Shown here: in pieces, positions 27,505 through 35,824 of the stretch
Layout: the number at the start of each line of letters is the position of its first letter
Numbering within the stretch: position 1 is the stretch's first letter
NCBI RefSeq assembly: GCF_012689525.1
Contig: NZ_CP051515.1
Coordinates: 620,001 to 684,000 of the forward strand
DNA from: Paraburkholderia aromaticivorans
GTDB lineage: Bacteria > Pseudomonadota > Gammaproteobacteria > Burkholderiales > Burkholderiaceae
DNA length: 64,000 nt
Direction: 5' to 3'
Notes under the pieces: generated by a model
Seen by the model: only the letters and a program-made list of their open reading frames with translations
Database searches by the model: none
What the model was told of the DNA's origin: nothing
Program-made: the position numbers and the translations under genes

Positions 27505-28023
27505 ATGAACCGCCCGGCGCCTCTTCTGCTGAACGTGAACGGCGCGACGCATCTCGTCAGCGCCGACGCTGACACGCCGTTGCTCTATCTGCTGCGTAAC
27601 GACCTCGCGCTGAACGGTCCGAAATTCGGCTGCGGACTGGGCGAATGCGGCGCGTGCACGGTCCTGCTCGACGGCATGCCGACGCGCGCGTGCGTCACGA
27701 CCGCGAAGGTCGCGTTGGGCCGAGAGATCACCACGCTCGAAGGACTGGGCACGCGCGCCGCGCTGCATCCGGTGCAGCAGGCGTTCATCGAAGAACAGGC
27801 CGCGCAATGCGGCTATTGCCTGAACGGCATGATCATGACGGCCAAGGCGCTGCTCGATCGCGATCCGCATCCGAGTGTCGAGACGATCCGGCGCGAGCTG
27901 TCGCGCAATCTGTGCCGCTGCGGCACGCATGTCGAGATCGTGCGCGCGGTGCAGCGCGCCGCCGAATTGCTTGCCGCGCAACCGGCTGCGCAATCCGCGG
28001 TGCACGAAGGAGTGCGCGCATGA
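27505..28023 (+). CDS. nicA: Nicotinate dehydrogenase small subunit, two [2Fe-2S] clusters (NicA-like)
   Basis: The 172-residue protein has the plant-type cluster motif CGLGECGAC...C near residues 38-58. The second, helical cluster domain has QCGYCLNGM and NLCRCG. This is the small subunit of xanthine-oxidase-family hydroxylases. It passes electrons from the molybdenum site of the large subunit. Its stop overlaps the large-subunit start (ATGA). Isoquinoline oxidoreductase small subunits look alike; operon context favours nicotinate. Confidence 0.85.
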   Translation: MNRPAPLLLNVNGATHLVSADADTPLLYLLRNDLALNGPKFGCGLGECGACTVLLDGMPTRACVTTAKVALGREITTLEGLGTRAALHPVQQAFIEEQAAQCGYCLNGMIMTAKALLDRDPHPSVETIRRELSRNLCRCGTHVEIVRAVQRAAELLAAQPAAQSAVHEGVRA

Positions 28024-31000
28024 CCGGGCCGGATTGCAGCGTCGATCGCCGCGCCGCGCCGCCGTCGCGACAGCAGCTCTACGATGCGCAGAGCGTGCTG
28101 ATCGTCACGCGGCCGCCGCAAGCGCCGGTGAAGCCGGCAATCGGTCAGCCGGGCTCGCGTTCATCGTTCGTGCCGACCGAGGCGGACATGTTCCTCGTGG
28201 TGCGCGACGATGGCAGCGTGGTCGCGTTCAACGGTCACGTCGATCTCGGCACGGGCATCGGCACGGCGCTCGCGCAGATCGTCGCGGAAGAACTGGATGT
28301 GCCGTTGACGCGCGTGTCGATCGTGCTCGGCCACACGCGCGAAGCGCCGAATCAGGGGCCGACGATTGCGAGCGCGACGATCCAGATTTCAGCCGTGCCC
28401 TTGCGGCACGCGGCGGCGCAGGCGCGGCAATTTCTGCTGGCGGAAGCGGCGGCGCGCTTCAATGTGGGCGTCGAGCAACTCGATGTCCGTGATGGCGTTG
28501 TTTATCAACGTGACGGCAGCGCGGCTGCGAAAGGCATTGGCTACGGCGAGCTGATTAGCGGAAAACGCGTCGAATTGCAGCTCGCCACCGATGCGCCGCT
28601 GAAGTCGCCGGACGCGTACAAGATCGTTGGCAAGAGCACACCGCGCGTTGACATTCCCGCGAAGGCCACCGGTGAGTTGAGTTTCGTCCACGACCTGCGC
28701 GTGCCGGGCATGTTGCATGGACGCGTGGTGAGACCGCCGTACGCCGGTGTCGCGCAGGGCGACTTCATGGGCAACAGTCTGCTGCAGGTGGACGAAGATA
28801 CGATCAGCGATTTGCCCGGTATCGTCAAGGTGGTGGTGATTCGCGATTTCGTCGGCATCGTGGCGGAGCGCGAGGAAGTCGCGCAGCAGGCCGTGAAGCG
28901 GCTTCGTGTGCAATGGAAAGCGGTCGACAGTTTGCCGTCGCTCGAAACCAGCGAGGAAGTGGAAGCGGCGTTGCGCGCGAATCCTGCCAGACGACGCGAT
29001 CTGGTGATCGACGGCGATGTCGATGCGGCGCTGGTGCAAGACTCTGCTCGCACGCTGGAACGCACCTACGTGTGGCCGTTCCAGATGCATGCATCGATCG
29101 GACCGTCTTGCGCGGTAGCCGATTATCGCGAGGGCTCGTTGAAGGTCTGGTCGGGCACGCAGAACCCGCATTCGCTGCGCGCCGATCTCGCTTTGCTGAT
29201 GGGCATGGACGAAGCGCACATCGAGATCGTGCGGATGGAAGCGGCGGGCTGCTACGGCCGCAATTGCGCGGACGATGTCGCCGCCGACGCCGCGCTGCTC
29301 TCGCGTGCCACCGGCTGTCCGGTACGCGTGCAACTCTCGCGCGAAGACGAGCATGCGTGGGAACCGAAAGGCGCCGCGCAATTGATGGACGTGCGCGGCG
29401 CGCTGAATGCCGAAGGCGAACTGGCCGCGTACGACTTTGCGACGCGCTATCCGTCGAACGACGCACCGACGCTGGCGCTGCTCCTGACCGGCACGATCTC
29501 CGCGCAGCCACAAGTGTTCGAAATGGGCGACCGCACGGCGGTGCCGCCGTACGACTATCGCAGCATGCGCATCGTTTGCGACGACACGCCGCCGATCGTG
29601 CGGGCGTCGTGGTTGCGCGGCGTGTCCGCGTTGCCGAATACGTTCGCGCACGAGTCGTTTATCGACGAACTCGCGGTGGAAGCGGGCGTCGATCCTGTCG
29701 AGTTTCGCCTGAAGCATCTGACCGATCCGCGCGCGATCGAACTGGTGAAAGCGGTGGCGGAAAAGGCCGGCTGGGAACCACGCAACGCCGAGCGCAAGGA
29801 TGAGGAAGGCGACATCGCACGCGGACGCGGCATCGCTTACGCCCGCTACGTCCACAGCAAATTTCCCGGTTTCGGCGCGGCATGGTCCGCATGGGTGGCC
29901 GACGTCGAAGTCAACCGCAAAAGCGGCGAACTCGCGGTGACGCGCGTGGTGGTCGGCCAGGACACCGGCACGATGGTGAACCCCGACGGCGTGCGTCATC
30001 AGATCCACGGCAACGTGATCCAGACGACCAGCCGTGCGCTGAAAGAGCGCGTGACGTTCGGCGAGAACGCGGTGACGAGCCAGGAGTGGGGCGCATATCC
30101 GATCCTGACCTTCCGTGAAGTACCCGTGATCGACGTGGTGATGATGCCGCGCCACGGCGAGCCGCCGATGGGGGCGGGCGAATCCGCGTCGCTGCCCGGC
30201 GCGGCGGCGATTGCCAATGCGCTCTTTGATGCCACGGGCGTGCGTTTTCGCCGGCCGCCGTTCACGCCGGAAACGATCCGCGCCGCGCTCGCCGATGCCC
30301 AGGCCGAAGACAAGGCGGCGCGAAAGAAGAAGCGCTGGCGGCTGGGTTTTCTAGGCACTTTCGCGGCAGGCGCAGTGGGCTGGCTCGGCGCGTTGTCGCT
30401 CGCGCCGCACGCTATCGCGCCGATCACGCCGCCGCTCGCGAGCGCGTTCGCGCCCGATCTCGTGGCGCGCGGCAAACTGCTGGCGTCGCTCGGCAATTGC
30501 GCGGTTTGCCATACCGCGCACAACGGCGTGCCGAAAGCCGGCGGCAAACCGCTCGACACGCCCTTCGGCACCGTTTACAGCACCAACATCACGCCGGACG
30601 GCCAGACCGGCATCGGCAACTGGTCGCTCGAAGCCTTCGTGCGGGCGATGCGGCAAGGCATCAGCCGCGATGGCCATCGTCTCTATCCGGCCTTCCCGTA
30701 CACCTCGTTCCAGAACACTTCCGACGATGATCTGAAGGCGCTCTACGCCTACCTGATGGCGCAAACGCCGGTTCGCTCGCGTCCGCCGGAAACGAAGCTG
30801 GCGTATCCGTTCAGCGTGCGTCCGCTGATGTCTGCCTGGAACGCTTTGTTTCTCGGCCGCACAACGTTCACCGCCAGCGCGACGCAAAGCGCGCAATGGA
30901 ATCGCGGGGCGTATCTGGTGAACGGACTCGGCCATTGCAGCGCGTGCCACACGCCGCGCAACGCATTCGGCGCCGAGAAAACCGGCGCGGCATTCATGGG

Positions 31001-31628
31001 CGGCGGCATGGCGGACGGCTGGGAAGCGCCCGCGTTGTCGACGCTCTCGAACGCGCCCGTGCCCTGGAGCAAGGACGAACTCTTCAGCTACTTGCGCAAC
31101 GGTCACGCGCCGCTGCACGGTGTCGCGGCCGGACCGATGGCGCCGGTCGTCGGCGATCTGGCGGCGCTGCCCGACAGCGATATTCGCGCGATGGCTACGT
31201 ATCTCGCGTCGCTCAATCCGTTGGAACCGAACGCCGATCCGGCTGCGGTGGCGCGTCAGTACGAACAGGCCAGTGCGATCTCGGGCGCGCCTGCGGGCCT
31301 CGGCGCGCGGCTCTTCGACGGCGCATGCGCCGCCTGTCACCACACGGGCAGCGGGCCGCAACTGTTCGGCGCGCATCCGTCGCTGGCGCTTAACACGAAT
31401 CTGCACAGCGCGACGCCCGATAACCTGATTCGCGTGATTCTCGACGGCATCGGCTCGCCTGCGCGGCCCGAACTCGGTACGATGCCGGCTTACCGCGACA
31501 GTTTCAACGACGCCCAGGTCGCCCAACTCGCGTCGTACCTGCGTCAGCAATTCGCCGGTGGCAAGCCGGCATGGCAGGACGTCACGGCGAGCGTCGCGAG
31601 GGTTCGCGCGACGCCGCGGGCCGACTGA
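28020..31628 (+). CDS. nicB: Nicotinate dehydrogenase large subunit: molybdopterin domain fused to tri-haem cytochrome c (NicB-like)
   Basis: The protein has 1202 residues. Residues 1 to about 765 form a molybdopterin-binding hydroxylase domain (GHVDLGTGIGTALAQI, GSRSSFVP, PPMGAGESASLPGAAAIANAL with the usual active-site Glu). A basic stretch (RKKKRWR) precedes one membrane helix (about 775-797). A cytochrome c region follows with CAVCH (827), CSACH (973) and CAACH (1103). By the positive-inside rule the molybdenum domain is cytoplasmic and the haems periplasmic, delivering electrons to the respiratory chain. Pseudomonas putida NicB has this architecture. It hydroxylates nicotinate to 6-hydroxynicotinate with water oxygen. 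Confidence 0.87.
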   Translation: MTGPDCSVDRRAAPPSRQQLYDAQSVLIVTRPPQAPVKPAIGQPGSRSSFVPTEADMFLVVRDDGSVVAFNGHVDLGTGIGTALAQIVAEELDVPLTRVSIVLGHTREAPNQGPTIASATIQISAVPLRHAAAQARQFLLAEAAARFNVGVEQLDVRDGVVYQRDGSAAAKGIGYGELISGKRVELQLATDAPLKSPDAYKIVGKSTPRVDIPAKATGELSFVHDLRVPGMLHGRVVRPPYAGVAQGDFMGNSLLQVDEDTISDLPGIVKVVVIRDFVGIVAEREEVAQQAVKRLRVQWKAVDSLPSLETSEEVEAALRANPARRRDLVIDGDVDAALVQDSARTLERTYVWPFQMHASIGPSCAVADYREGSLKVWSGTQNPHSLRADLALLMGMDEAHIEIVRMEAAGCYGRNCADDVAADAALLSRATGCPVRVQLSREDEHAWEPKGAAQLMDVRGALNAEGELAAYDFATRYPSNDAPTLALLLTGTISAQPQVFEMGDRTAVPPYDYRSMRIVCDDTPPIVRASWLRGVSALPNTFAHESFIDELAVEAGVDPVEFRLKHLTDPRAIELVKAVAEKAGWEPRNAERKDEEGDIARGRGIAYARYVHSKFPGFGAAWSAWVADVEVNRKSGELAVTRVVVGQDTGTMVNPDGVRHQIHGNVIQTTSRALKERVTFGENAVTSQEWGAYPILTFREVPVIDVVMMPRHGEPPMGAGESASLPGAAAIANALFDATGVRFRRPPFTPETIRAALADAQAEDKAARKKKRWRLGFLGTFAAGAVGWLGALSLAPHAIAPITPPLASAFAPDLVARGKLLASLGNCAVCHTAHNGVPKAGGKPLDTPFGTVYSTNITPDGQTGIGNWSLEAFVRAMRQGISRDGHRLYPAFPYTSFQNTSDDDLKALYAYLMAQTPVRSRPPETKLAYPFSVRPLMSAWNALFLGRTTFTASATQSAQWNRGAYLVNGLGHCSACHTPRNAFGAEKTGAAFMGGGMADGWEAPALSTLSNAPVPWSKDELFSYLRNGHAPLHGVAAGPMAPVVGDLAALPDSDIRAMATYLASLNPLEPNADPAAVARQYEQASAISGAPAGLGARLFDGACAACHHTGSGPQLFGAHPSLALNTNLHSATPDNLIRVILDGIGSPARPELGTMPAYRDSFNDAQVAQLASYLRQQFAGGKPAWQDVTASVARVRATPRAD

Positions 31629-31698
31629 ATCGCGAGCCGCTTGAACGCTCGATAACAATGACCGCATTCCCGCAATCCTTTTGATAACGGAGAAACGC

Positions 31699-32907
31699 AT
31701 GACCACGCGCGCAGGATGGATCTCTCGCCTTATGGTGCCGACGGTGCTCTCGCTCGCCGCCTTGAGCGCGAGCGCACAGCAGACCATCAAGATCGGCGAG
31801 ATCAACAGCTACAAGGCGCAGCCCGCCTTTCTCGGGCCTTACAAGAATGGCTGGAATCTCGCGCTCGACCAGGTGAACGCCGCGGGCGGCGTGCTCGGCA
31901 AACAGCTCGAAGTGGTGTCGCGCGACGACAACGGCAATCCGGGCGACACGATTCGCGTCGCGCAGGAGTTGATCGCGCGCGAGCAGGTGCAATTGCTGTT
32001 CGGTGGCTTTCTGTCGAACACCGGCCTGGCGCTGACCGACTTCGCGAAGCAGAAGAAGATTTTCTTCCTCGCCGCCGAGCCGCTGACCGACAAGATCGTC
32101 TGGGCCGACGGCAACAAATACACCTACCGTCTGCGGCCTTCCACGTATATGCAGGTGGCGATGCTGGTGCCGGAAGCGGCCAAGCTGAAGAAGAAGCGCT
32201 GGGCGCTGGTCTATCCGAACTACGAGTACGGGCAATCGGCGGTGGCGACCTTCAAGAAGCTGCTGACGGCGGCACAGCCCGACGTGCAGTTCGTCGCCGA
32301 ACAGGCCACGCCGCTCGGTAACGTCGATGCGGGCGCGGTGACGCAGGCGATCGCCGACGCCAAGCCGGATGCGATCTTCAACGTGCTGTTCGGCGCCGAT
32401 CTTGGCAAGTTCGTGCGTGAGGGCAATACGCGCGGGCTCTTCAAGGATCGCAGCGTGGTGTCGTTGCTGACGGGCGAGCCGGATTATCTCGACCCGTTGG
32501 GCGCTGAAGCGCCGACCGGCTGGATCGTCACCGGCTACCCGTGGTATTCGATCGATACGGCGGCCAACAAGAAGTTTGTCGATGCGTATCAGGCCAAGTA
32601 TCACGACTATCCGCGGCTCGGCTCGGTGGTGGGTTATTCGGCGTTGATGTCGATTGCCGCCGGGATCAAGAAGGCGGGGTCGGTCGATCCGGACAAACTC
32701 GCCGCCGCGTTCAAGGGTCTTGGCGTGGACACGCCGTTCGGGCCGATCACCTATCGGGCTCAGGACAATCAGTCGACCATGGGCGCGTATGTCGGCGTGA
32801 CGGGTTTGAAGGACGGCAAGGGCGTGATGACGTCGTACCGGTATATCGATGGCGCGAGCGTTCAGCCGTCGGATGCCGAGGTCAAGAAGCTGCGGGCTGC
32901 GGAGTAA
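31699..32907 (+). CDS. Periplasmic substrate-binding protein of the branched-chain-type importer
   Basis: The 402-residue protein has a signal peptide (residues 1-27, cleavage after ALSASA) and then a type I periplasmic binding fold starting QTIKIGEINSYKAQP. The sub-group resembles the urea/amide branch of the family. ATG 31699 follows ACGGAGAAACGC. It is the last gene of the cluster and presumably binds nicotinate or a close analogue, serving LivHM/LivG/LivF at 22.7-26.2 kb. Confidence 0.88.
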   Translation: MTTRAGWISRLMVPTVLSLAALSASAQQTIKIGEINSYKAQPAFLGPYKNGWNLALDQVNAAGGVLGKQLEVVSRDDNGNPGDTIRVAQELIAREQVQLLFGGFLSNTGLALTDFAKQKKIFFLAAEPLTDKIVWADGNKYTYRLRPSTYMQVAMLVPEAAKLKKKRWALVYPNYEYGQSAVATFKKLLTAAQPDVQFVAEQATPLGNVDAGAVTQAIADAKPDAIFNVLFGADLGKFVREGNTRGLFKDRSVVSLLTGEPDYLDPLGAEAPTGWIVTGYPWYSIDTAANKKFVDAYQAKYHDYPRLGSVVGYSALMSIAAGIKKAGSVDPDKLAAAFKGLGVDTPFGPITYRAQDNQSTMGAYVGVTGLKDGKGVMTSYRYIDGASVQPSDAEVKKLRAAE

Positions 32908-32915
32908 GGTTTTAA

Positions 32916-32942
32916 TGCCTGCGGCGCGCGGCGTCGCAGGCA
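32916..32942 (+). terminator. Hairpin after the nicotinate operon
   Basis: TGCCTGCG (32916-32923) and CGCAGGCA (32935-32942) form a perfect 8-bp stem with a GC-rich 11-nt loop, nine bases after the last stop. There is no following T-tract. Confidence 0.5.
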
Positions 32943-33008
32943 CGTAGAGAGAAGCACACGCGGTCGCCGCGCTGCAACCTACGGCAACGCGCGGCGGCAA
33001 GCGGAGGA

Positions 33009-33260
33009 CTACTCCTCCGCGTCGTGCTCGATCACGAATCGTTTCAGATAAGCCAGCACGGCGGCTTCGACCGCGCGATGATCCGCGGTGCTTTTTGAGC
33101 CCGCATTCTCCTCGTCGCCGAACAGGGTGGACGGCGCGTTGTGCACATCCACTTCCTGGCCTTCGCGAAAGACGCGAATCTCATGAACGTCTTCGGCGTA
33201 CTCGGCGATCCAGTGCACGCCTTCGATATGCGCGCCGGCCCGTACGGTGGGTATCTTCAT
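33009..33260 (-). CDS. Small acidic conserved-type protein, function unknown
   Basis: The 83-residue protein has a strong ribosome-binding site (GGGAGACGTCC) before the ATG and normal codon use. The sequence has alternating strands (VHWIAEYAEDVHEIRVFREGQEVDV) and an acidic C-terminal helix (FVIEHDAEE). I do not recognise a family. Its stop codon lies in the loop of an 8-bp hairpin (33001-33020). Confidence 0.6.
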   Translation of the reverse strand: MKIPTVRAGAHIEGVHWIAEYAEDVHEIRVFREGQEVDVHNAPSTLFGDEENAGSKSTADHRAVEAAVLAYLKRFVIEHDAEE

Positions 33261-33547
33261 GGACGTCTCCCGTCGGGCCGGACCACACGCCGACCCTTAC
33301 CAGCACCATACGCCGTCCAGATGAGCGGCGCGAGTCTTGTTGGTCGTTTCCTGAGGGTCCCACCGGGATTCGCCGGGTTTCTCGCATTTTTGTCGAAACC
33401 TGCCGCGCGGAATTGTCATTCCTTACGTGGTGCCGCGAGGGCGGACACTGCCTTTATACGGCATTTTTTAACGCAATTCGCCGGTGCAAAACCGCGAGGC
33501 ACAACCGTTGCTGCATGACACAGGCCACAGCCAACTAGAGAACCGTC

Positions 33548-34066
33548 ATGCCTGAAAAGAAAACGATCGAGCGTGCTAAGGCCGACAAACGCGCCGGCAA
33601 AGCATCGAGCACCCAAGCAGGTGAATTCGTCAAGGAACAGGTCGACAAGGTGCGGGCCGGCAAGCACGGCGTCAGGTCGGCCAAGCAGGCGATTGCGATC
33701 GGCCTCTCGGAAGCGCGCCGCGCGGGCGTCGCCGTGAAGTCGCCGAAAAAAGGCACGGCAAGCGAGGCCACCCGCAAGAAAGCCGCGACCGATGACGCCG
33801 CGGGCCAGCACAAGGGCACCACGAAAAAGAGCACGGAGTCGACTGCGAAGCGCTCACGCGCCGCTACCAATGCGTTAAAGCGTGAGGGCAGCGCGGGCGC
33901 GTCGCGCGAGGCGCTGTCGAAGCAGACCAAGACGGCTGCGGCCAAACGCCCGGCGGCCAGCCGTTCCGCGGCGGCAAAGAAGGCTGCCGCGACGAAGGGT
34001 GCTGCAGGCCGCTCTGCTGCAGCGAAGAAGGCCGCTCATACGCGGGCTTCGCGCACGCATCACTAA
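33548..34066 (+). CDS. DUF6496-type protein with histone-H1-like Lys/Ala-rich tail
   Basis: The 172-residue protein has a compact N-terminal block (EFVKEQVDKVRAGKHGV then SAKQAIAIGLSEARRAG, about residues 22-58) of the DUF6496 type. A long low-complexity tail rich in Ala, Lys, Thr, Ser and Arg follows, with repeats such as SAAAKKA (three times in about 40 residues). The tail would bind nucleic acid by charge. Its role is unknown; such proteins recall bacterial H1-like nucleoid proteins. AGAGAACCGTC precedes the ATG. Confidence 0.8.
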   Translation: MPEKKTIERAKADKRAGKASSTQAGEFVKEQVDKVRAGKHGVRSAKQAIAIGLSEARRAGVAVKSPKKGTASEATRKKAATDDAAGQHKGTTKKSTESTAKRSRAATNALKREGSAGASREALSKQTKTAAAKRPAASRSAAAKKAAATKGAAGRSAAAKKAAHTRASRTHH

Positions 34067-34092
34067 GCCGCGCTGAGCTAAGCCGACGGCTT

Positions 34093-34132
34093 GCAGCCCG
34101 CCGCCCGCCGCACCCGGCGACGGCCGGGCTGC
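34093..34132 (+). terminator. Possible hairpin after the DUF6496 gene
   Basis: GCAGCCCG (34093-34100) pairs with CGGGCTGC (34125-34132), with a GC-rich interior that can fold further. No T-tract follows. Confidence 0.35.
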
Positions 34133-34194
34133 GTTGCGCGATGCCGCCACCTCGGCGTGCGTTGTTTGAGCGTGTGAGGCACATAGCGCGTTCG

Positions 34195-34229
34195 AAAAAA
34201 AAAGGCGGCGCAAATAAACGCGCCGCCTT
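34195..34229 (-). terminator. Rho-independent terminator of the transaminase gene
   Basis: Read on the minus strand, a perfect 10-bp stem (AAGGCGGCGC, 34229-34220; partner 34211-34202) with an 8-nt loop runs directly into a T-run (the A-run at 34195-34203 on the plus strand). It lies 26 bases after the transaminase stop. This is the clearest intrinsic terminator in the window. Confidence 0.9.
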
Positions 34230-34254
34230 CTTCCTGCTGCTTATCGCGAGCTGG

Positions 34255-35583
34255 TTACTGCACCGTAGCCAGCACGTCGCCGACGGTCTTGAACAGGTGC
34301 GCGATCTGCTCTTCGTTGATGATGAGCGGCGGCGAGAACGCGAGGATATCGCCCGTAAAGCGCACCAGCACGCCCGCTTCGAAGCACTTGACGAACGCCT
34401 CGTAAGCGCGCGCGCCCGGTGCGCCGTCACGCGATTCGAGTTCCACGCCGGCGATCATGCCGAGGTTGCGCACGTCCTTTACATGTTTCGCGCTGCGCAG
34501 CGAATGAGCAGCGGCTTCGAACGTCGGTGCGAGCGTCGCGGCGCGTTCGAACAGACCTTCGCGCTTATACAGGTCGAGTGTGGCGATCGCGGCTGCCGTC
34601 GCGGCCGGGTGGGCCGAATACGTGTAGCCGTGGAACAGCTCGATCGCGCCCTGCGCGCCGCTGTTCACGATGCTGTCGTGGACGGTGCGGCTGGCGGCCA
34701 CCGCGCCCATCGGGATCGCAGCATTGTTGATGGCCTTCGCCATCGTGATCAGGTCCGGCGTCACGCCGAAGTATTCGCTCGCCGTAGCCTTGCCGACGCG
34801 GCCGAACGCGGTGATCACTTCGTCGAAAATCAGCAGGATGCCGTGCTTCGTGCAGATCTCGCGCAGTTTCTGCAGATAGCCTTGCGGCGGAATCAGCACG
34901 CCCGTCGAGCCGGCCACCGGTTCGACGATCACGGCGGCGATGGTCGACGCGTCGTGCAGCGTGACGATGCGTTCGAGTTCCTCGGCGAGATGCGCGCCCC
35001 AGGCCGGCTGGCCTTTCGAGAACGCGTTGTGTTCGAGGTTATGCGTGTGCGGCAGATGATCGACCGCCGGCAGCAGCGCGCCCGAGAAGATCTTGCGGTT
35101 CGGTGCGATGCCGCCGACCGAGATGCCGCCAAAGCCCACGCCGTGATAGCCGCGCTCGCGGCCGATCAGACGCGTACGCTGGCCTTCGCCGCGCGAACGG
35201 TGGTACGCGAGCGCGATTTTCAGGGCGGTATCGACCGATTCCGAACCCGAGTTCGTAAAGAAGATGCGGTCGAGACCCTCCGGCATCAGTTCCGCGACTT
35301 TCGTGGCCGCTTCGAAAGCGAGCGGGTGGCCCATCTGGAAGGTCGGCGCGAAGTCGAGCGTCGAGAGTTGCTGGGTGATCGCCGCGACGATTTCTTCGCG
35401 GCCATGGCCGGCGTTGACGCACCATAGACCCGCGCAACCGTCGAGCACTTCACGCCCGTCTGTGCTGCGGTAATACATGCCCTTGGCCGATTCCAGCAGG
35501 CGCGGCGCGGCCTTGAACTGGCGATTGGCGGTGAAGGGCATCCAGAACGACGACAGGTCGTCGATGACGGGGCGCGAAGTCAT
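34255..35583 (-). CDS. Class III omega-amino acid:pyruvate aminotransferase
   Basis: The 442-residue PLP enzyme has FTNSGSESVDTALKIAL, the cofactor Asp in LLIFDEVITAFGR and the Schiff-base Lys in ITMAKAINNAAIPMG. The N-terminal FWMPFTANRQFK motif is typical of beta-alanine:pyruvate aminotransferases. It likely moves the amino group of beta-alanine or another omega-amine to pyruvate. ATG 35583 follows GAGGAGATACC; longer readings to 35670 lack a site. It is divergent from a MocR regulator. Confidence 0.9.
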   Translation of the reverse strand: MTSRPVIDDLSSFWMPFTANRQFKAAPRLLESAKGMYYRSTDGREVLDGCAGLWCVNAGHGREEIVAAITQQLSTLDFAPTFQMGHPLAFEAATKVAELMPEGLDRIFFTNSGSESVDTALKIALAYHRSRGEGQRTRLIGRERGYHGVGFGGISVGGIAPNRKIFSGALLPAVDHLPHTHNLEHNAFSKGQPAWGAHLAEELERIVTLHDASTIAAVIVEPVAGSTGVLIPPQGYLQKLREICTKHGILLIFDEVITAFGRVGKATASEYFGVTPDLITMAKAINNAAIPMGAVAASRTVHDSIVNSGAQGAIELFHGYTYSAHPAATAAAIATLDLYKREGLFERAATLAPTFEAAAHSLRSAKHVKDVRNLGMIAGVELESRDGAPGARAYEAFVKCFEAGVLVRFTGDILAFSPPLIINEEQIAHLFKTVGDVLATVQ

Positions 35584-35671
35584 GGTATCTCCTCGAATCG
35601 AAGTAGTCCCCCAGAAGGACTTCCTTCGGGGCATGGCGAAACTGTAGCGTTCGCGGTTTAATGGCGGCATA

Positions 35672-35725
35672 AACAGTTGACGCAGTGTGGCGCTAACTGT
35701 GTTGGTGGATCTGCACCAACTGTGT
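35672..35725. promoter_or_regulatory. Repeated AACTGTGT sites, likely MocR operator
   Basis: AACTGTGT occurs at 35695-35702 and again at 35718-35725 (23 bp apart), and AACAGTT at 35672-35678 is an inverted half-site. TTGGTG (35702-35707) and CACCAA (35714-35719) form an inverted repeat between them. Direct repeats about two helical turns apart are typical for MocR-type regulators at divergent promoters. Confidence 0.5.
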
Positions 35726-35824
35726 CGATGCGTGCCTTAGCAGGTCGGCAAGCTCGCCGGCGCCACATTTCGCACGTATTCACACGTTCAGCCGCCCTGT
35801 GCGGCGTGCTTTTTCGTCCTCACC

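Noticed and set aside
28389..30155. 588-codon minus-strand frame opposite the nicotinate dehydrogenase large subunit
   Set aside because: Antisense shadow with His/Arg-rich composition and no recognisable domain. The plus-strand gene shows molybdopterin motifs.
33001..33020. 8-bp perfect hairpin at the stop of the 83-residue gene
   Set aside because: Its right arm is coding sequence and no T-tract follows, so I only mention it with the gene.
34195..34203. Homopolymer A-run of nine bases that could be a sequencing error
   Set aside because: It is the T-tract of a well-formed minus-strand intrinsic terminator, so it is functional sequence.
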